This document shows, piece by piece, positions 35,070 to 45,476 of a stretch of 64,000 nucleotides of DNA (positions within the stretch are counted from its first letter, which is position 1; the number at the start of each line of letters is the position of its first letter). The notes below the pieces were generated by a model. The model did not search any database and was not told the origin of the DNA. It worked only from the letters and a program-made list of their open reading frames with translations. Made by a program: the position numbers and the translations under genes. Source of the stretch: Linderina pennispora (lineage: Eukaryota > Kickxellomycota > Kickxellomycetes > Kickxellales > Kickxellaceae). Where the stretch lies: contig NW_024468249.1 in assembly GCF_002104995.1 (NCBI RefSeq), positions 1,364,001 through 1,428,000 of the forward strand, given 5' to 3'.

Positions 35070-37813
35070 ATGCTCTGGCCGCTGTTGCTCTGTGGCCTGG
35101 CCAGCCTGGCGGTCATTCTACGGCTGCTGCACCTGTATGGGGACCGCAAGCGGTGTGCGTGGTATGTGCAGGTGGCGGCTGTAACCAGCTGGTACCTGCC
35201 ATTCACAATTGTCTTCATTCTGCCCTTCGACTTCAGCTCGGTAAGTAGACAAGACAACAGGCCTTCGGCAGGACAGCCCACATGAGGAAGGCATTGAAAC
35301 AGCCTGTCAGCTAACCAACGCCCAAGGGTGATAACCATGTAGACGCTGTACCGCGGGTGCTCGGCAAACTGCGACGAGCCCATGGGGTACATTAGCGACC
35401 GGCTTACGCGGCAGATGTGGTGGGTCTTGTACTGGACAATGTACTTGCTGACATGGTAAGCGATTTTTGAAATCCCTGTTCGATGCTCGTCACCCACCAC
35501 TTGACCACACCATGCATTAATTAATCCCGAGCGCGCTGTAGGCTTGTGATCCCGCTCATCATGTCGTATGTGGACTCTGGTGCATTCACGTTCCGCGACC
35601 GCCTGCGCGAGTCCGCATGGAGCAACCTGCAGTTCTATGGAGTCAGCGGCCTGATTGGCTTGGTAGTAATCGGGTACATTGCTGTGACCCGGCAGTTTTT
35701 TGGCGCAGATCTGATGGCATTCCTCATGGCCGCGGCCAACTTCTGGGGTCTAGCGCTAGTCATTCTGTTCATGGGCTTCGGCCTTGTGTCGATTCCACGC
35801 AGGCTCTGGCATCGCGGCGATATGAAGCGAGAGCTGCAAAAGATCGAGCGTCGCGCAATGGCATACAAGGACAAGGCATATGATGCCGAGCTCGAACTGG
35901 CCGATATTGTCAACGAGGTCAACATGGTGGCACGGCGCATCAACCAAGCAGACGATTTGCGGCCGTGCGTGGAGACAATCTTGAAGAAATGCCCGAGGCT
36001 CGGGGAGAGGGCGCCACAGGCGTCTGTGGCGAGGGTGCCAGAGGCCATTACCGAGGCGTACCTGGCGCAGCTGCATAACCGCGTCAAGCAGGCTGTGCTT
36101 AGGGATGAGCGCGACCGGTGGCGGTGGAGGAGCTCTGCGAAGCGCGCGTTTTTCCTGCAGGACGCACTGGCATCCAGGGTTAACCCGAATCGCCAGATCG
36201 AGTCGAATCTGCGCCCGTGGAACGAGTGGAGCCCGCTGTACCGATCGCTGATGTGGTGGTGGTACATTATCTTCCGCCCGCTGGTCTTCCGCGCGCTATC
36301 GCTAAGCGCAGCAGTTTTGAGCATATCGGTGCTTTGGTCCGAGGTCACGTTCAATGTCACCACCCCGCATCTGTCGATCGTGCACCATGTGCTGCGCTCA
36401 CTGGGACTCACGTACTTTGCCATTGAGATCACAAGCATTGTGCTGATCGCGTACATGTCGCTGTGTGCGTACAGCTCGGTGATGCAACTCAGGATCTTCA
36501 ATGTGTACTCGCTCGAGGCCCACCACCACACCAACGAGCGCAGCCTGCTGTTTTGCGGCGCGTACCTGTGCCGCCTGATGTTCCCACTGTGCTACAATTT
36601 CCTGACCATGGCAGGCGGCCTAGACGAGACCGAGTTTGCGCAGTTCATGGGCCGCATTGACCTTGTGCCAGTGCTTGGCGAGCAATCCAACCGCGCCATC
36701 CCTGTACTGATTATGATTCCGGCCACCCTAGCCTTCTTCAACGTACACGGCCGTGTTGTCGAGTATTTTAGCATCAGCCGGATTGCCTCCCCCGGTGTGC
36801 GCACCGGTAACGACGACGAAGAAGCAGAGGTCGGACCATTGGCCCTGCCATACGAGGAAGGCCGTGCGCTGATCCTGGAAGCCCGTCGGACAGCTGAGCG
36901 CCGGGAAGGCAATTCACATAGCGTCCTGCGCAGGTACTCACCCACAAGCGACATCCATGTAAGCAACTTCCGCGGTCACATTTCGTCTGCCAGCGCAACT
37001 GCCGACGTGCCTCTGGAAAACGGCGTGCGGGACCCGCGTGAATGGCATTTGGGAAGACCGTCGCTGGAGCAGCTCACAGACGACGGCTCGCAGTCACCAT
37101 TCCTGCCTGACACGTTCCTGCATGGCGCCCGCACCAGCGGCAGCAATGAAGACGATACTGATGATAACGGCGATGTCAGCGACTCTGAAGGCAGCGGCCG
37201 GTCGCAGCCGCCAAATGCCACACAGAAGCCAACTGGTCTGGCGGCTCGCTTCGGGCGGTGGCTACCTGGTTCCGGCAGCATACCGCCACGGAGAATTGCA
37301 AACGGAGGCAGAGCTGCCCGGGTGCCTGCGTCAAGGCTGCGCAACACGGCACGATTCAACTATGCCAGCGACGATGCGCTGACAGCACTCAGGTCGCCAA
37401 GCCCTGATCTGCCAGGCGTGGTGCAGCGGCACCAGCAGTACGGAGCCGTCGGTGCCCAGCGCAGCCATTATAGACAGGGCTCGGATAGCCTGCCGTCGCT
37501 GCATCCACTGGTGCTGACCAGGGGCGAGGGCGCGCGTGGACGCGGTGCGTCGTACACCTCGCTAAGCTCGGCTGTCAGCAACCACAACGCGGCAGCGCTC
37601 TCGCCCATCAGACAAACCAACGGCACACGCTCGCATATACAGCGCCCGGTGTCTCGCTCGCGCAACATGGTCCACTCGCCGTCTAGCCCAAGGAACCCGT
37701 CCAATCCGTGGATCGACCCCTCGGATTCGGCGTCTTCACGCCAGCTCCGCCGGCATGCTCTGTCCGATGCACCACCACAGCCCTCACAACATAGCCAGCG
37801 TCGCCGCACGTAG
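35070..37813 (+). CDS. LMBR1-domain membrane protein (LMBD2-like)
   Basis: Three exons: 35070-35240, 35343-35455 and 35542-37813. Introns are 102 and 86 nt with GTAAGT/GTAAGC donors and TAG acceptors; phases are 0 and 2. The joined frame gives 851 residues without a break. The N-terminus MLWPLLLCGLASLAVILRLL is a first membrane segment. The conserved LMBR1 features are WYLPFTIVFILPFD, DRLTRQMWWVLYWTMYLLTW, SYVDSGAFTFRDRL, PLYRSLMWWWYIIFRPLVFR and LCYNFLTM. A coiled segment lies between membrane blocks (KRELQKIERRAMAYKDKAYD). The last 300 residues are Ser/Arg-rich and probably cytosolic. LMBD2 proteins are linked to receptor signalling and lipocalin-type transport; the fungal role is not known. 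The intact 2.3 kb last exon contrasts with the many broken genes nearby. Confidence 0.93.
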
Positions 37814-38059
37814 GACGGCCAGCTTTTCCGCGTTCTTTTTTCAATCACTTTCCTCTCTCTCACCGCTAATGTGTAATATTACCACGCCATCACCACCACC
37901 ACCACCACCATCATGTACTCCCACACATGGCATGTTCGCGGTCGCATATCGCCGGATCACAGTTCCGTTTTCTTGCACATGCTGCTCAATATTGGTGACG
38001 TAGGAAAGAAAGACAGCCCCTCTTTAAAACAGCTAAATGTTATTTTATTTCGAAGGTGT

Positions 38060-38772
38060 TTACTTCTTGGCCTTGTTGGCAGCCTCCTCAGCAAGAAGAG
38101 CCTTGCGCTTCTCGACGATACCGCGGACCTTGTAGACACCACGAGCCTCGCGCAGGGTGACGAAAGCCTTGGCCTTCTTCTCCTCGGCGGTGACGGCGCG
38201 GGGAGCCTCAGCGACGTAGCCGTCGGTGATGGGAACAGCCTGACCACGGGCCTGGACGGCGTTCTTGTAAGCCTCGACGTCCTCAGCAGAGCGCTTCTTG
38301 GCGTTGCGGGGCAGGACGACGAGCTTGGCGACGTAGGCCTTCAGGCGCTCAACGTTGGCCGACAGCGACTCCTCGCTGCGGTTGCGGCGGCGGTAGTCGA
38401 CAGCGATGCCAACAGTGGCAGCGTACTTGGCGGTAAGGCCAGCAGCCTAAAAGGTAGAAAAACAGAAATCATTCAGTACACAATATTGCCCGTACCATGT
38501 ACGCTCGTTCTCGCTGACCCATGTCCATCGATCCTTACCTTGAGCTCCTCCTTGGTGAAACCACGGCCAGCACGAACCTTGCGGTTGTACTTCACGGTCG
38601 GGCAACGGACAACAGGGCGCAGAGCCTCGATCGGGCGCGGGGCGATCTTAGCAGCCTTGGCGAAGCGAGCGCGACGGCGGCGGAGCTTCTGTCCCGGCTG
38701 GTTGAAGTGGGTCTTAATCCTAAGGTCCCACTCCTTGCGCAGGTGAGCACTGGCAATCTGTTTGGTAAGCAT
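38060..38772 (-). CDS. RPL13: 60S ribosomal protein eL13
   Basis: Two exons, 38539-38772 and 38060-38446, separated by a 92-nt intron (GTAAGG to TTTTAG) in phase 0; 206 residues with no break. Diagnostic blocks are [73 protein letters not shown] and a Lys-rich C-terminus (EEAANKAKK). A further apparent leader intron ends three bases before the ATG. Convergent with the LMBR1 gene. Codon use is highly biased, as in the other translation genes here. Confidence 0.96.
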
Positions 38773-38775
38773 GGT

Positions 38776-39156
38776 CTACACAAGGTGATCAATACAGGGC
38801 TTCAGAGATTAGCGGTGTGGTACTTTTGGGGGTGGAGCGTTTTCCTAGGAACTACAGCCCAGTTTCTCAAGCGCCAGCATCAACGCGGTCCACCACCAGC
38901 AGCAGTCTAACAAGGTCCATTCCGCGACGGCCAGCCCTGCGACTCTAAAGGGTTCCTCAATATAGCCTGCATTCTGCTAGCACCACTAGACGGCACCAGC
39001 GAATGCTTGAACCCCGGAATTTCGCATCCGCTACGGAAATTATAGGATTTTGTCTCAATTGCGTCTCGCTGCTCCTCAATTTTTGATTGCTGCTGGTGGT
39101 ACGATTCTCAGCCCCGTGGATGCGATGATGGATGCGCGCAAAATATCGACTCGTAC
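38776..39156 (-). other. Apparent leader intron of the eL13 gene
   Basis: A GTACGA donor at 39156 and a TTGTGTAG acceptor at 38776-38778, three bases before ATG, give a 381-nt leader intron. GATATTTTGC starts 9 nt after the donor (39138-39147) and is followed by GCGCATCCATC. The donor is inferred, not proven. Confidence 0.55.
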
Positions 39157-39570
39157 CTCGTCTTTCTTTCGTTAAGATGAATGAAACGATGGAGGAAAAG
39201 GGTGTGATCGATGTTACCGCGAAGCCCGTCTGTTTTGCGCCTGACCCAGCCAAAGCCGTTTTTTCACCGAGAACTGATTGGGTGATTACATCTTAGTGTA
39301 TGGCATGCTGATTTCTGGTGGAGGATTGCGATCTGTTGATTTCGCTTTGGCAGCCGCAGTCCTTCTGTGCTGTCCGATGGTCCAATTTGCCATCATCAAT
39401 GCCACCGCACTTTGCTCCGATTCATCGATCCATATGAGGTTAAGACAAATGCGAATGTAGTGCCTTTGACACAAGTGCATGCTTAGCCGGCTGCCAGCCA
39501 TATAAATGCGCTGCTTTGCCTACATGCTTCCAATGCACCCCCACAACCTTCCTATTCTCGAAAATGGCCC

Positions 39571-40215
39571 TTGCACCCAACCCCTCCGGCTCACCTGCAT
39601 AGCCTTAGTCCTGCCCAAAGACTTCCTGCAATCGTGCTCATCGATATCGCCAAGTTTCTTCATGTGCTCCATGCACCAACTATGTTTAGGAGCCTGTGGA
39701 GCATTACGCCAAAGTATGCCTATATGGTCCGGTTCCTAGGGTGTGCCGAGCGTGGCGCAGTGCGTGTCACCATCTACTTTTCCACGAAGCATGGTTCGGG
39801 TATGAAATGTATCGATACAGATCGAGTATACGGAGGAGAACGTAATTCGGACCTGTCGGCATTCAGCGATCACTACATGAGTCTTAAGTTCTATCCACGA
39901 CCTTGGGGATGACACAGTTCCCAACATTGCTGGTTATGTACACGAGCGTGAGATGTCTGAGGAGCTTCAATTCCTATCAAGGCCCGCACCGATATGCTTA
40001 GCAATATTAGGCTACCAAACGTCGCGGATATTCTTATTTGTGTTTACAATTCGAACCCACCCACCCAAGCGTCTATCTCGAGATTAAAAGAGTCTACCAG
40101 ACTACTTGCTCAGAGCCTTCATAGAATGGCCCCAAACACTAACAATGTCATGGTTGTGAGCAAGAGCAGCTTGTCGACAACATGCACATACATAGCGGCA
40201 GAGACTCTGATTTGA
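39571..40215 (+). pseudogene. Degenerate coding relic, F-box-like start
   Basis: The first frame reads AQRLPAIVLIDIAKFLHVL, which resembles the start of an F-box helix, then RSLWSITPKYAYMVRFLGCA and VRVTIYFSTKHGS to 39912. A second frame continues DDTVPNIAGYVHEREMSEEL, and a third LSNIRLPNVADILICVYNSN through SRLKESTRLLAQSLHRM to 40215. Reading through three frames gives a plausible 220-residue protein, but codon use is not biased like the genes around it and the end is abrupt. It may be a decayed gene or a real gene hit by the same sequence errors. I do not claim a function. Confidence 0.35.
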
Positions 40216-40406
40216 ACAGCTTTTCGGCATAACTCTCTGGAGACCTGGCACTCGGCTTCAGACATGGTCAACCAAGGGCACGTACTACTAACCATCGATG
40301 GCTTTCTTGATTGGCAATAAACAAGCAGCAACACTCTTCGCATTCCCCCTTTTGATATTGGATACAGATGACACCAAATGGCATTCTGAAGAGATCCTTT
40401 ATTAAG

Positions 40407-40938
40407 CTATTCTGCATGCAGATGGCTACTGGCAACCATCCGCCGAATCATCCGCATAGCCTCATGAGGGTACTCTACATAGGTGCCGGGGCGCATCCAC
40501 TTGCCGCGAACCTTCACGACAATATTACTGTCACGGATCTCATCCAAGGAGTTGAACCCGATATTGCCCGCCTGCTTGCGCGTGATCAGCCGCGGCTTCA
40601 GCGCCCAGCAGATGTTGCCAAACGCCGGTCCCCAGTCCTTCACCTCGTACCACTTTACGTTAGCCTCGCGCGCCGTCTTCACATACTCAATTGTGTGCCA
40701 CGGGATAAACGTCGAGTTCAGGGCTGGGAACCAGTATCTCTTGATGCGCAGCCCGTCGCGGCTCACCTGTATGTAGTCGTCCTCGTACAGGATCGACTCG
40801 TCGTCGGCTGTGAGATAGTCGTCAGCAGGCTCGTCCTAGGGCCAGCGGCGCGCTGTTGGTTGTGAACCCGCTGATCGTCGACATCGACCGCCGCAGCCTG
40901 GGCAGCAGCCGGATATTTTCTTGGGCGACTGTAGCCAT
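40407..40938 (-). CDS. Conserved small protein with a PH-like-fold domain
   Basis: The ATG at 40936-40938 begins MATVAQENIRLLPRLRRSMS. One extra base near 40835-40840 shifts the frame; corrected reading gives DDESILYEDDYIQVSRDGLR and IKRYWFPALNSTFIPWHTIE. Then come YEVKDWGPAFGNICWALKPR and the closing VVKVRGKWMRPGTYVEYPHE. The layout (a strand-rich domain with YEDDYIQV, a central W-x-x-I turn, and a terminal amphipathic helix ending SHLHAE) resembles PH-like domains of small uncharacterised fungal and bacterial proteins. About 176 residues. No signal peptide or membrane segment is visible. Function unknown. Confidence 0.7.
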
Positions 40939-41561
40939 TAGGTAATATCAAGATTATATGGTTAGTTAGTAAAAGTGCAGAGCAGAAAAGCCGCTGTCAT
41001 AAAACTGGGCAGTCGCATCGCTCCTTGGGGCACCTGGTGCTTTTATGTGGTGGGTAAGGGTGGGACACGCGGAGCACAATGAAAGCAGCAAATCATTCCG
41101 CAATTTCTTGGCAAAGGATACACTGCATGACTTGCCAAGTAACGGGGGGCGTCATTGACCATGCCCGCCGATATTTCGGCCTATGCAGCATTCTTCCTGA
41201 GAAAAGCCAAGACCCGCGTGCCTTGGCCCCTCCCCACGAAGGGGCGATACAGTAAGGGATAGGTTGACATAGTGATCGACAGCTGATTGCTAATAGTGAT
41301 GCCACATGCCTGCGCTGTCTCGCAAAGAGCCAGGAGCATCACATTATCCAGCCGCAGCAGCACACGCACATACCACACCGCACTTGGTATATGGCTGACC
41401 AACATGGACGACTATACTGCCAATACTTTTTCAAAGCTATATAGATTATGCATGCTCGCAACAGCCAAACGATATGTCGGACAAGGGCATAGATTTGGTG
41501 ACGACAAAAAGCAATACTGTCTGGTTTCCGGAAAATGTTGAAAGAGAAAAGATTGCGAAAC
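40939..41561. other. Intergenic region upstream of the PH-like gene, downstream of uS9
   Basis: About 620 bp; it contains the PH-like gene promoter and the uS9 terminator region. The frames at 41093-41405 look non-coding. Nothing else is recognised. Confidence 0.45.
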
Positions 41562-41984
41562 TTAACGGTACGACTTCTGGAAGCGGGCACGGGCACCCGG
41601 ACCACCGAACTTCTTGGGCTCGCAGCGGCGGGGATCGGCGACCAGCAGGGAACGGTCGTAGGCGACAAGCAGATCCTTGATCTCCTTCTTCGAGGCCTCA
41701 TCGACGAACTTCTGGTAGAAGGCGACGACACCCTTGGCAATAGCCTGACGGATGGCAAAGACCTGCGAGGTGTGACCACCACCGCGGACGCGGACGCGGA
41801 TGTCAAGGCCGGCGAACTTGTCCTCGCCAACAATGAGGATGGCCTCGTAGACCTTGAAGCGCAGGATCTCAGGCTCCAGGAGCTCGAGCGGCTGGCCGTT
41901 GATGCGGATCATACCCTTACCGCGCTTGACGTGGGCGACGGCAGTAGCGTTCTTTTTGCGACCGAAAGTCTGAACAGCCTCCAT
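41562..41984 (-). CDS. RPS16: 40S ribosomal protein uS9 (S16)
   Basis: An intact 140-residue frame from the ATG at 41982-41984: [60 protein letters not shown], and the universal C-terminus [22 protein letters not shown]. The terminal Arg contacts P-site tRNA in this family. A TAG acceptor lies one base before the ATG. Strong codon bias. It is on the same strand as the eL32 gene, which lies 870 bp upstream. Confidence 0.97.
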   Translation of the reverse strand: MEAVQTFGRKKNATAVAHVKRGKGMIRINGQPLELLEPEILRFKVYEAILIVGEDKFAGLDIRVRVRGGGHTSQVFAIRQAIAKGVVAFYQKFVDEASKKEIKDLLVAYDRSLLVADPRRCEPKKFGGPGARARFQKSYR

Positions 41985-41985
41985 T

Positions 41986-42393
41986 CTACAGAGCACAAAA
42001 GGGTGAATAGTTGTTTAGCAGCGTGTGCCTGAAAAGCGAGGATATGCAAAGGCGAGCACTAAAGCACGTTGCGGCCTGGCCACTCAGTCGCCATAGCACG
42101 TAAGGAGGACTGGCGCGCGGCCTTTCGGCACTAGCCTGGCGCCCATATGGCTGGCACACCCTCTGGTCTCAACACCTTGCTGAAATGACCGTGTTGGGTC
42201 AAATGCCAGCGACATGCACGAGCGCCATTCCGGGTTCTCAGGCTGGTGCGAATCGGCAGTCTCCTCATTTTCTCCCAATCCGCCATTGTGGCAAATTATC
42301 TCTCCTCCGAAAAATTCGCGCGCCGGCTAGTGTGCTATGGCCGATTGGATACGCCGATGGATGTGCGTGCAAAATCTCCCCAGGTCGACCTAC
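41986..42393 (-). other. Apparent leader intron of the uS9 gene
   Basis: A GTAGGT donor at 42393 and a CTGTAG acceptor ending one base before ATG give a 408-nt leader intron. GAGATTTTGC (42369-42378) begins 15 nt after the donor and is followed by ATCCATC (42356-42362). The rest of 42394-42853 is the uS9 promoter and the eL32 3' region; no gene is seen. Confidence 0.5.
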
Positions 42394-42853
42394 GTTTTCC
42401 TTGATAGATATTCCGAAAGAATCAAAGATAATTTTGAAAAAGAGAGAGTCCCCCAACGCCGCTCTTGAAGGTGCAACTTTGAGGCAGTGCACGCTGCCCA
42501 GCCCTCGCCAGCCCTCCGCCAGGCGTTTGTGCAGGCCTGGTCTTTGATCTGCTAATCACATCAGCGGCCACATGCTAGATCCAGCGGGCATACGCTCGGA
42601 TTGCTCGATTTCGCTGCATCTGCGAGTCTTGGTGGGCCCTGGCTCGTAGGCAGCCCGTTCGCGTGGCACTGCCAGCGTCAGCTCAGCATGCCACGCCCAT
42701 GCACGCAGGCAGCCATCTCTCTCCATGTACATATGCATCATCCACATGTGTGATTGCGTGTTACATTGTCAAAAATGCCTATTTCCGTTAATGTTTGTCG
42801 TTGCAAGATTTAAAGTTGCCCCTGAAAAACAAGAAACATATAAGAAAGACATT

Positions 42854-43253
42854 TTAGTTCTCGACAGCGCGGACACGGGCATCGGCGTTGATGACCTTGA
42901 TGCCAAGCTGCTGGGCACGCTCGACAAGCACGACACGCTTCTTGGCGCCGATGTTGTGGGCGATCTCAGCGGCGTAGGTGCGGTTGAGCATGACCAGACC
43001 CTCGAGGTCCTTCAGGTTCTGGACGGTGTACTTGCGGAAGCCGTCCGGAAGCAGGAAGCGGGTCTTCTGGTTCGATCCGTAACCGATCTTAGGGTGGGGG
43101 CGGGTACCCTTGAAGCGACGGCGAGTGCGCGAGTCAATACCTCTGGGGCGGCGCCACGAGGTAGGGCACACGCTTGAAGCGGTCCGACTGGATGCGAATG
43201 AAGGGCTTAGTGCGCTTCTTGACAATGTTAACCTTCAGGGCAGGGCGAACCAT
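42854..43253 (-). CDS. RPL32: 60S ribosomal protein eL32
   Basis: The ATG at 43251-43253 begins [27 protein letters not shown] and [18 protein letters not shown] follow after removal of one extra base at 43163, then [40 protein letters not shown] and the end [11 protein letters not shown]. The corrected length of 132 residues is normal for eL32. This is an essential, strongly conserved protein, so the single-base break is most likely a sequence error. The TAG acceptor of the apparent leader intron directly abuts the ATG. Confidence 0.96.
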
Positions 43254-43512
43254 CTACAGGTGCAAGCGGTGCGTGTTGTTAGTGCCGATGGGATGGGCAA
43301 TTCCGGGTAATTCATTCACATTTCACGCCTTTCTGTTGGCGGTGCGCTTTTCCGGGGCAAGGGGGAGAGCAGCACTTTCGCAATTTCAGCCCATTCTGTC
43401 CATTCCGCTCTCTCTCAGTCCTGCAAAATGCTCTCCCCGCGTATCCATTGCCACCGATACCGCATCCAACGCCCGTATTCGCTGCGCCACGACAAAATCT
43501 CCCCTCTTTTAC
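43254..43512 (-). other. Apparent leader intron of the eL32 gene
   Basis: A GTAAAA donor at 43512 and a CCTGTAG acceptor directly touching ATG give a 259-nt intron. GAGATTTTGT (43492-43501) begins 11 nt after the donor. The 11-mer GGGGAGATTTT here (43494-43504) is identical to the one in the uS9 leader (42371-42381). Confidence 0.55.
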
Positions 43513-44372
43513 CTTTGATATATCCTCAAAAAAAAGTTTCGGATTATTGGAAAGAGGGAGTCGCCGACTTAAGCGCTAAATTGCCCAGTATGAGCCCGCC
43601 CAGCAAAAATGCCAAAAGCTGAGGCCTGGAGCGGTGATGATCACGAGGTGGCTAAATCACATTGGAAATTAGAGGATTAGCATCGCCGAATCTAGAGCCA
43701 TTTGTGGTTTTGCTGCGTCCGGACGTCGATGCTGGACGTGCGCTGCTGAGCGAGAAGGAGTGGATGGAAGACTGCACTGGTGATTGGCGACACCATACAA
43801 TGGCGGCGCAATTCGAGATCGGTCGGAGCCTGGACCCGGTGCAATGTTCTCACGAGCTTGATTGAGATAACGCATGGCTCGCATATAGGGACTTGGTATA
43901 TAGCACTATCCTCACCAGCGAAGCACCCTTAAGCCCCTTAAGCCCCCTTTCTGAAGCCTGGTTTGATACAATCAGAGCAAATGCGCGGCCGAGTAAAGGA
44001 GTGCGTGCGCCCTACTCCCAGGCTCCCTTGCATTTCCCTGGGTAAAGTCAAAAATACACCGGAAAATCCGGGTAGTCCAATGCCTTTGCACTATTGGGCG
44101 CTTTACGCATGAGGATCTAAAAATATGGCCTTGACACCCTTCCATGGAACAGCTAGCTCCCACTAGATCGCAACCAAATGCACCTGGTGCATCATCTGGG
44201 TAGTCACATGCTGAGTCCAAAAATACCCAATTCGTTAACCAAAAATGCCGCATCATCCACACTATATAAGGTGCAGACAATGGCCCTCCTCCAGACAGCA
44301 TCACTTCACTACAGCCCAGCTCAAGTACCTCGCTCTTCCCACAAAGCACATACCAAATACCGCTTGCCGACA
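43513..44372. other. Divergent intergenic region between eL32 and a secreted protein gene
   Basis: About 860 bp. The frames at 43662-43884 and 43972-44373 show no domain. A TATATAAG lies at 44263-44270, 103 bp before the ATG of the secreted protein. A short direct repeat CTTAAGCCCC occurs twice at 43929-43950. Confidence 0.5.
44263..44270 (+). promoter_or_regulatory. TATA box of the secreted protein gene
   Basis: TATATAAG 103 bp upstream of the ATG at 44373, like the other TATA boxes in the window. Confidence 0.6.
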
Positions 44373-44953
44373 ATGAAGTTCTTCGCCACTGCCGCTGCCT
44401 TCCTCGCCACCGCAGCCATGACTGTCTCTGCCATCCCGCTGATCCACGCCAGCTACAGATTTGCTCCTACCAAGGACGCCTCGCTTGGCCTCAGCCAGAA
44501 AAACTACAACACGACCTTGGGTACGGAAAAGACGATCTACTCGTCAAACAAGCCCGACGATGTCCACCAGATTCTGCTCGGCTTTACAATGCCGGATGAG
44601 GCGGTTCAGAATGCCAAGTACATCACCAAGTGCACAGCTGACCATGCCGTTCTTTGAAATCCCACAGAGCGCCCCGGCCACGATCTGGGCCATTCGCGGC
44701 GAGGGCGAGTGGGACCAGGCTACCGTCACCGGTGCGCACCAGCCTGCCAAGGTCGGCGTCGAGAAGAAGTTCTTGGTTGATTCCAATCGAAGACTTCCAG
44801 CTCGATGTCACCTACATGTGTGTGGATGCTGCACAGAAGGGAGCCGACATTTCCATCTTTGTTGCCAGCCTCGACTCGCCGTACACTGGCACTTCCATCG
44901 AGGGTGGCCGCCCTGCGACGCTAGAGGTCGGCGTTCTGTTCCAGCACAACTAA
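44373..44953 (+). CDS. Secreted protein of unknown function
   Basis: Begins MKFFATAAAFLATAAMTVSA, a textbook signal peptide, then IPLIHASYRFAPTKDASLGL. The first frame runs to 44656; two further frames continue PFFEIPQSAPATIWAIRGEG and IEDFQLDVTYMCVDAAQKGA, ending TLEVGVLFQHN at 44951-44953. Two breaks of one base (near 44650 and 44790) account for this. Mature protein about 172 residues, mainly beta-type with few charged clusters and no membrane segment. No family is recognised; the C-terminal beta pattern is reminiscent of small fungal surface proteins, but no signature supports a specific call. Confidence 0.7.
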
Positions 44954-45476
44954 ATCCATACAGTCTTAATTTATACTTGCCTAATATTTTCTAACTTAAA
45001 CTACATATCCAGTCCACCACTACCTGAAGCATTCGCCGTGTGTACTTTCTTGACAATGGCGCATTGGATGACATGCGGATGTTTATTTCCTAGATAAATA
45101 GCTTCAGGACATTGAGCACACGAGCATGGTGGCACCATACCCAGAAAGCACCAGTAGTCCTTCGCTGATGGCTGGCTTCATGGTTAATGTATGCTGGACA
45201 CACCCAGCAACAAATATCTGGACATCTCTTGGCGGGTCCCAATGCACATTGACGATAGCCGTTCCACGTGACTATGTCCAATTCGTGTTAATCAACTAAT
45301 CTGCAGCGGCGGGTGAGTGCGTCAGCGCTTTTCTCGCAAATTCGTCAGCACAGCGGGGGCTTTAAACAAATTCGGTTCGCTTCTTGCACTTTGCTCTTCT
45401 CAAATACCAACCCTCTTCCAGCCGTCCTAACACTACATATTCTCGTTACTCTATCACTCGGAAAAGACAGCTTTCA
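44954..45476. other. Intergenic region between the secreted protein and RPT6
   Basis: About 520 bp without a gene. A CACGTG followed by AC lies at 45265-45270, 207 bp before the RPT6 ATG, a candidate bHLH site. Confidence 0.5.
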
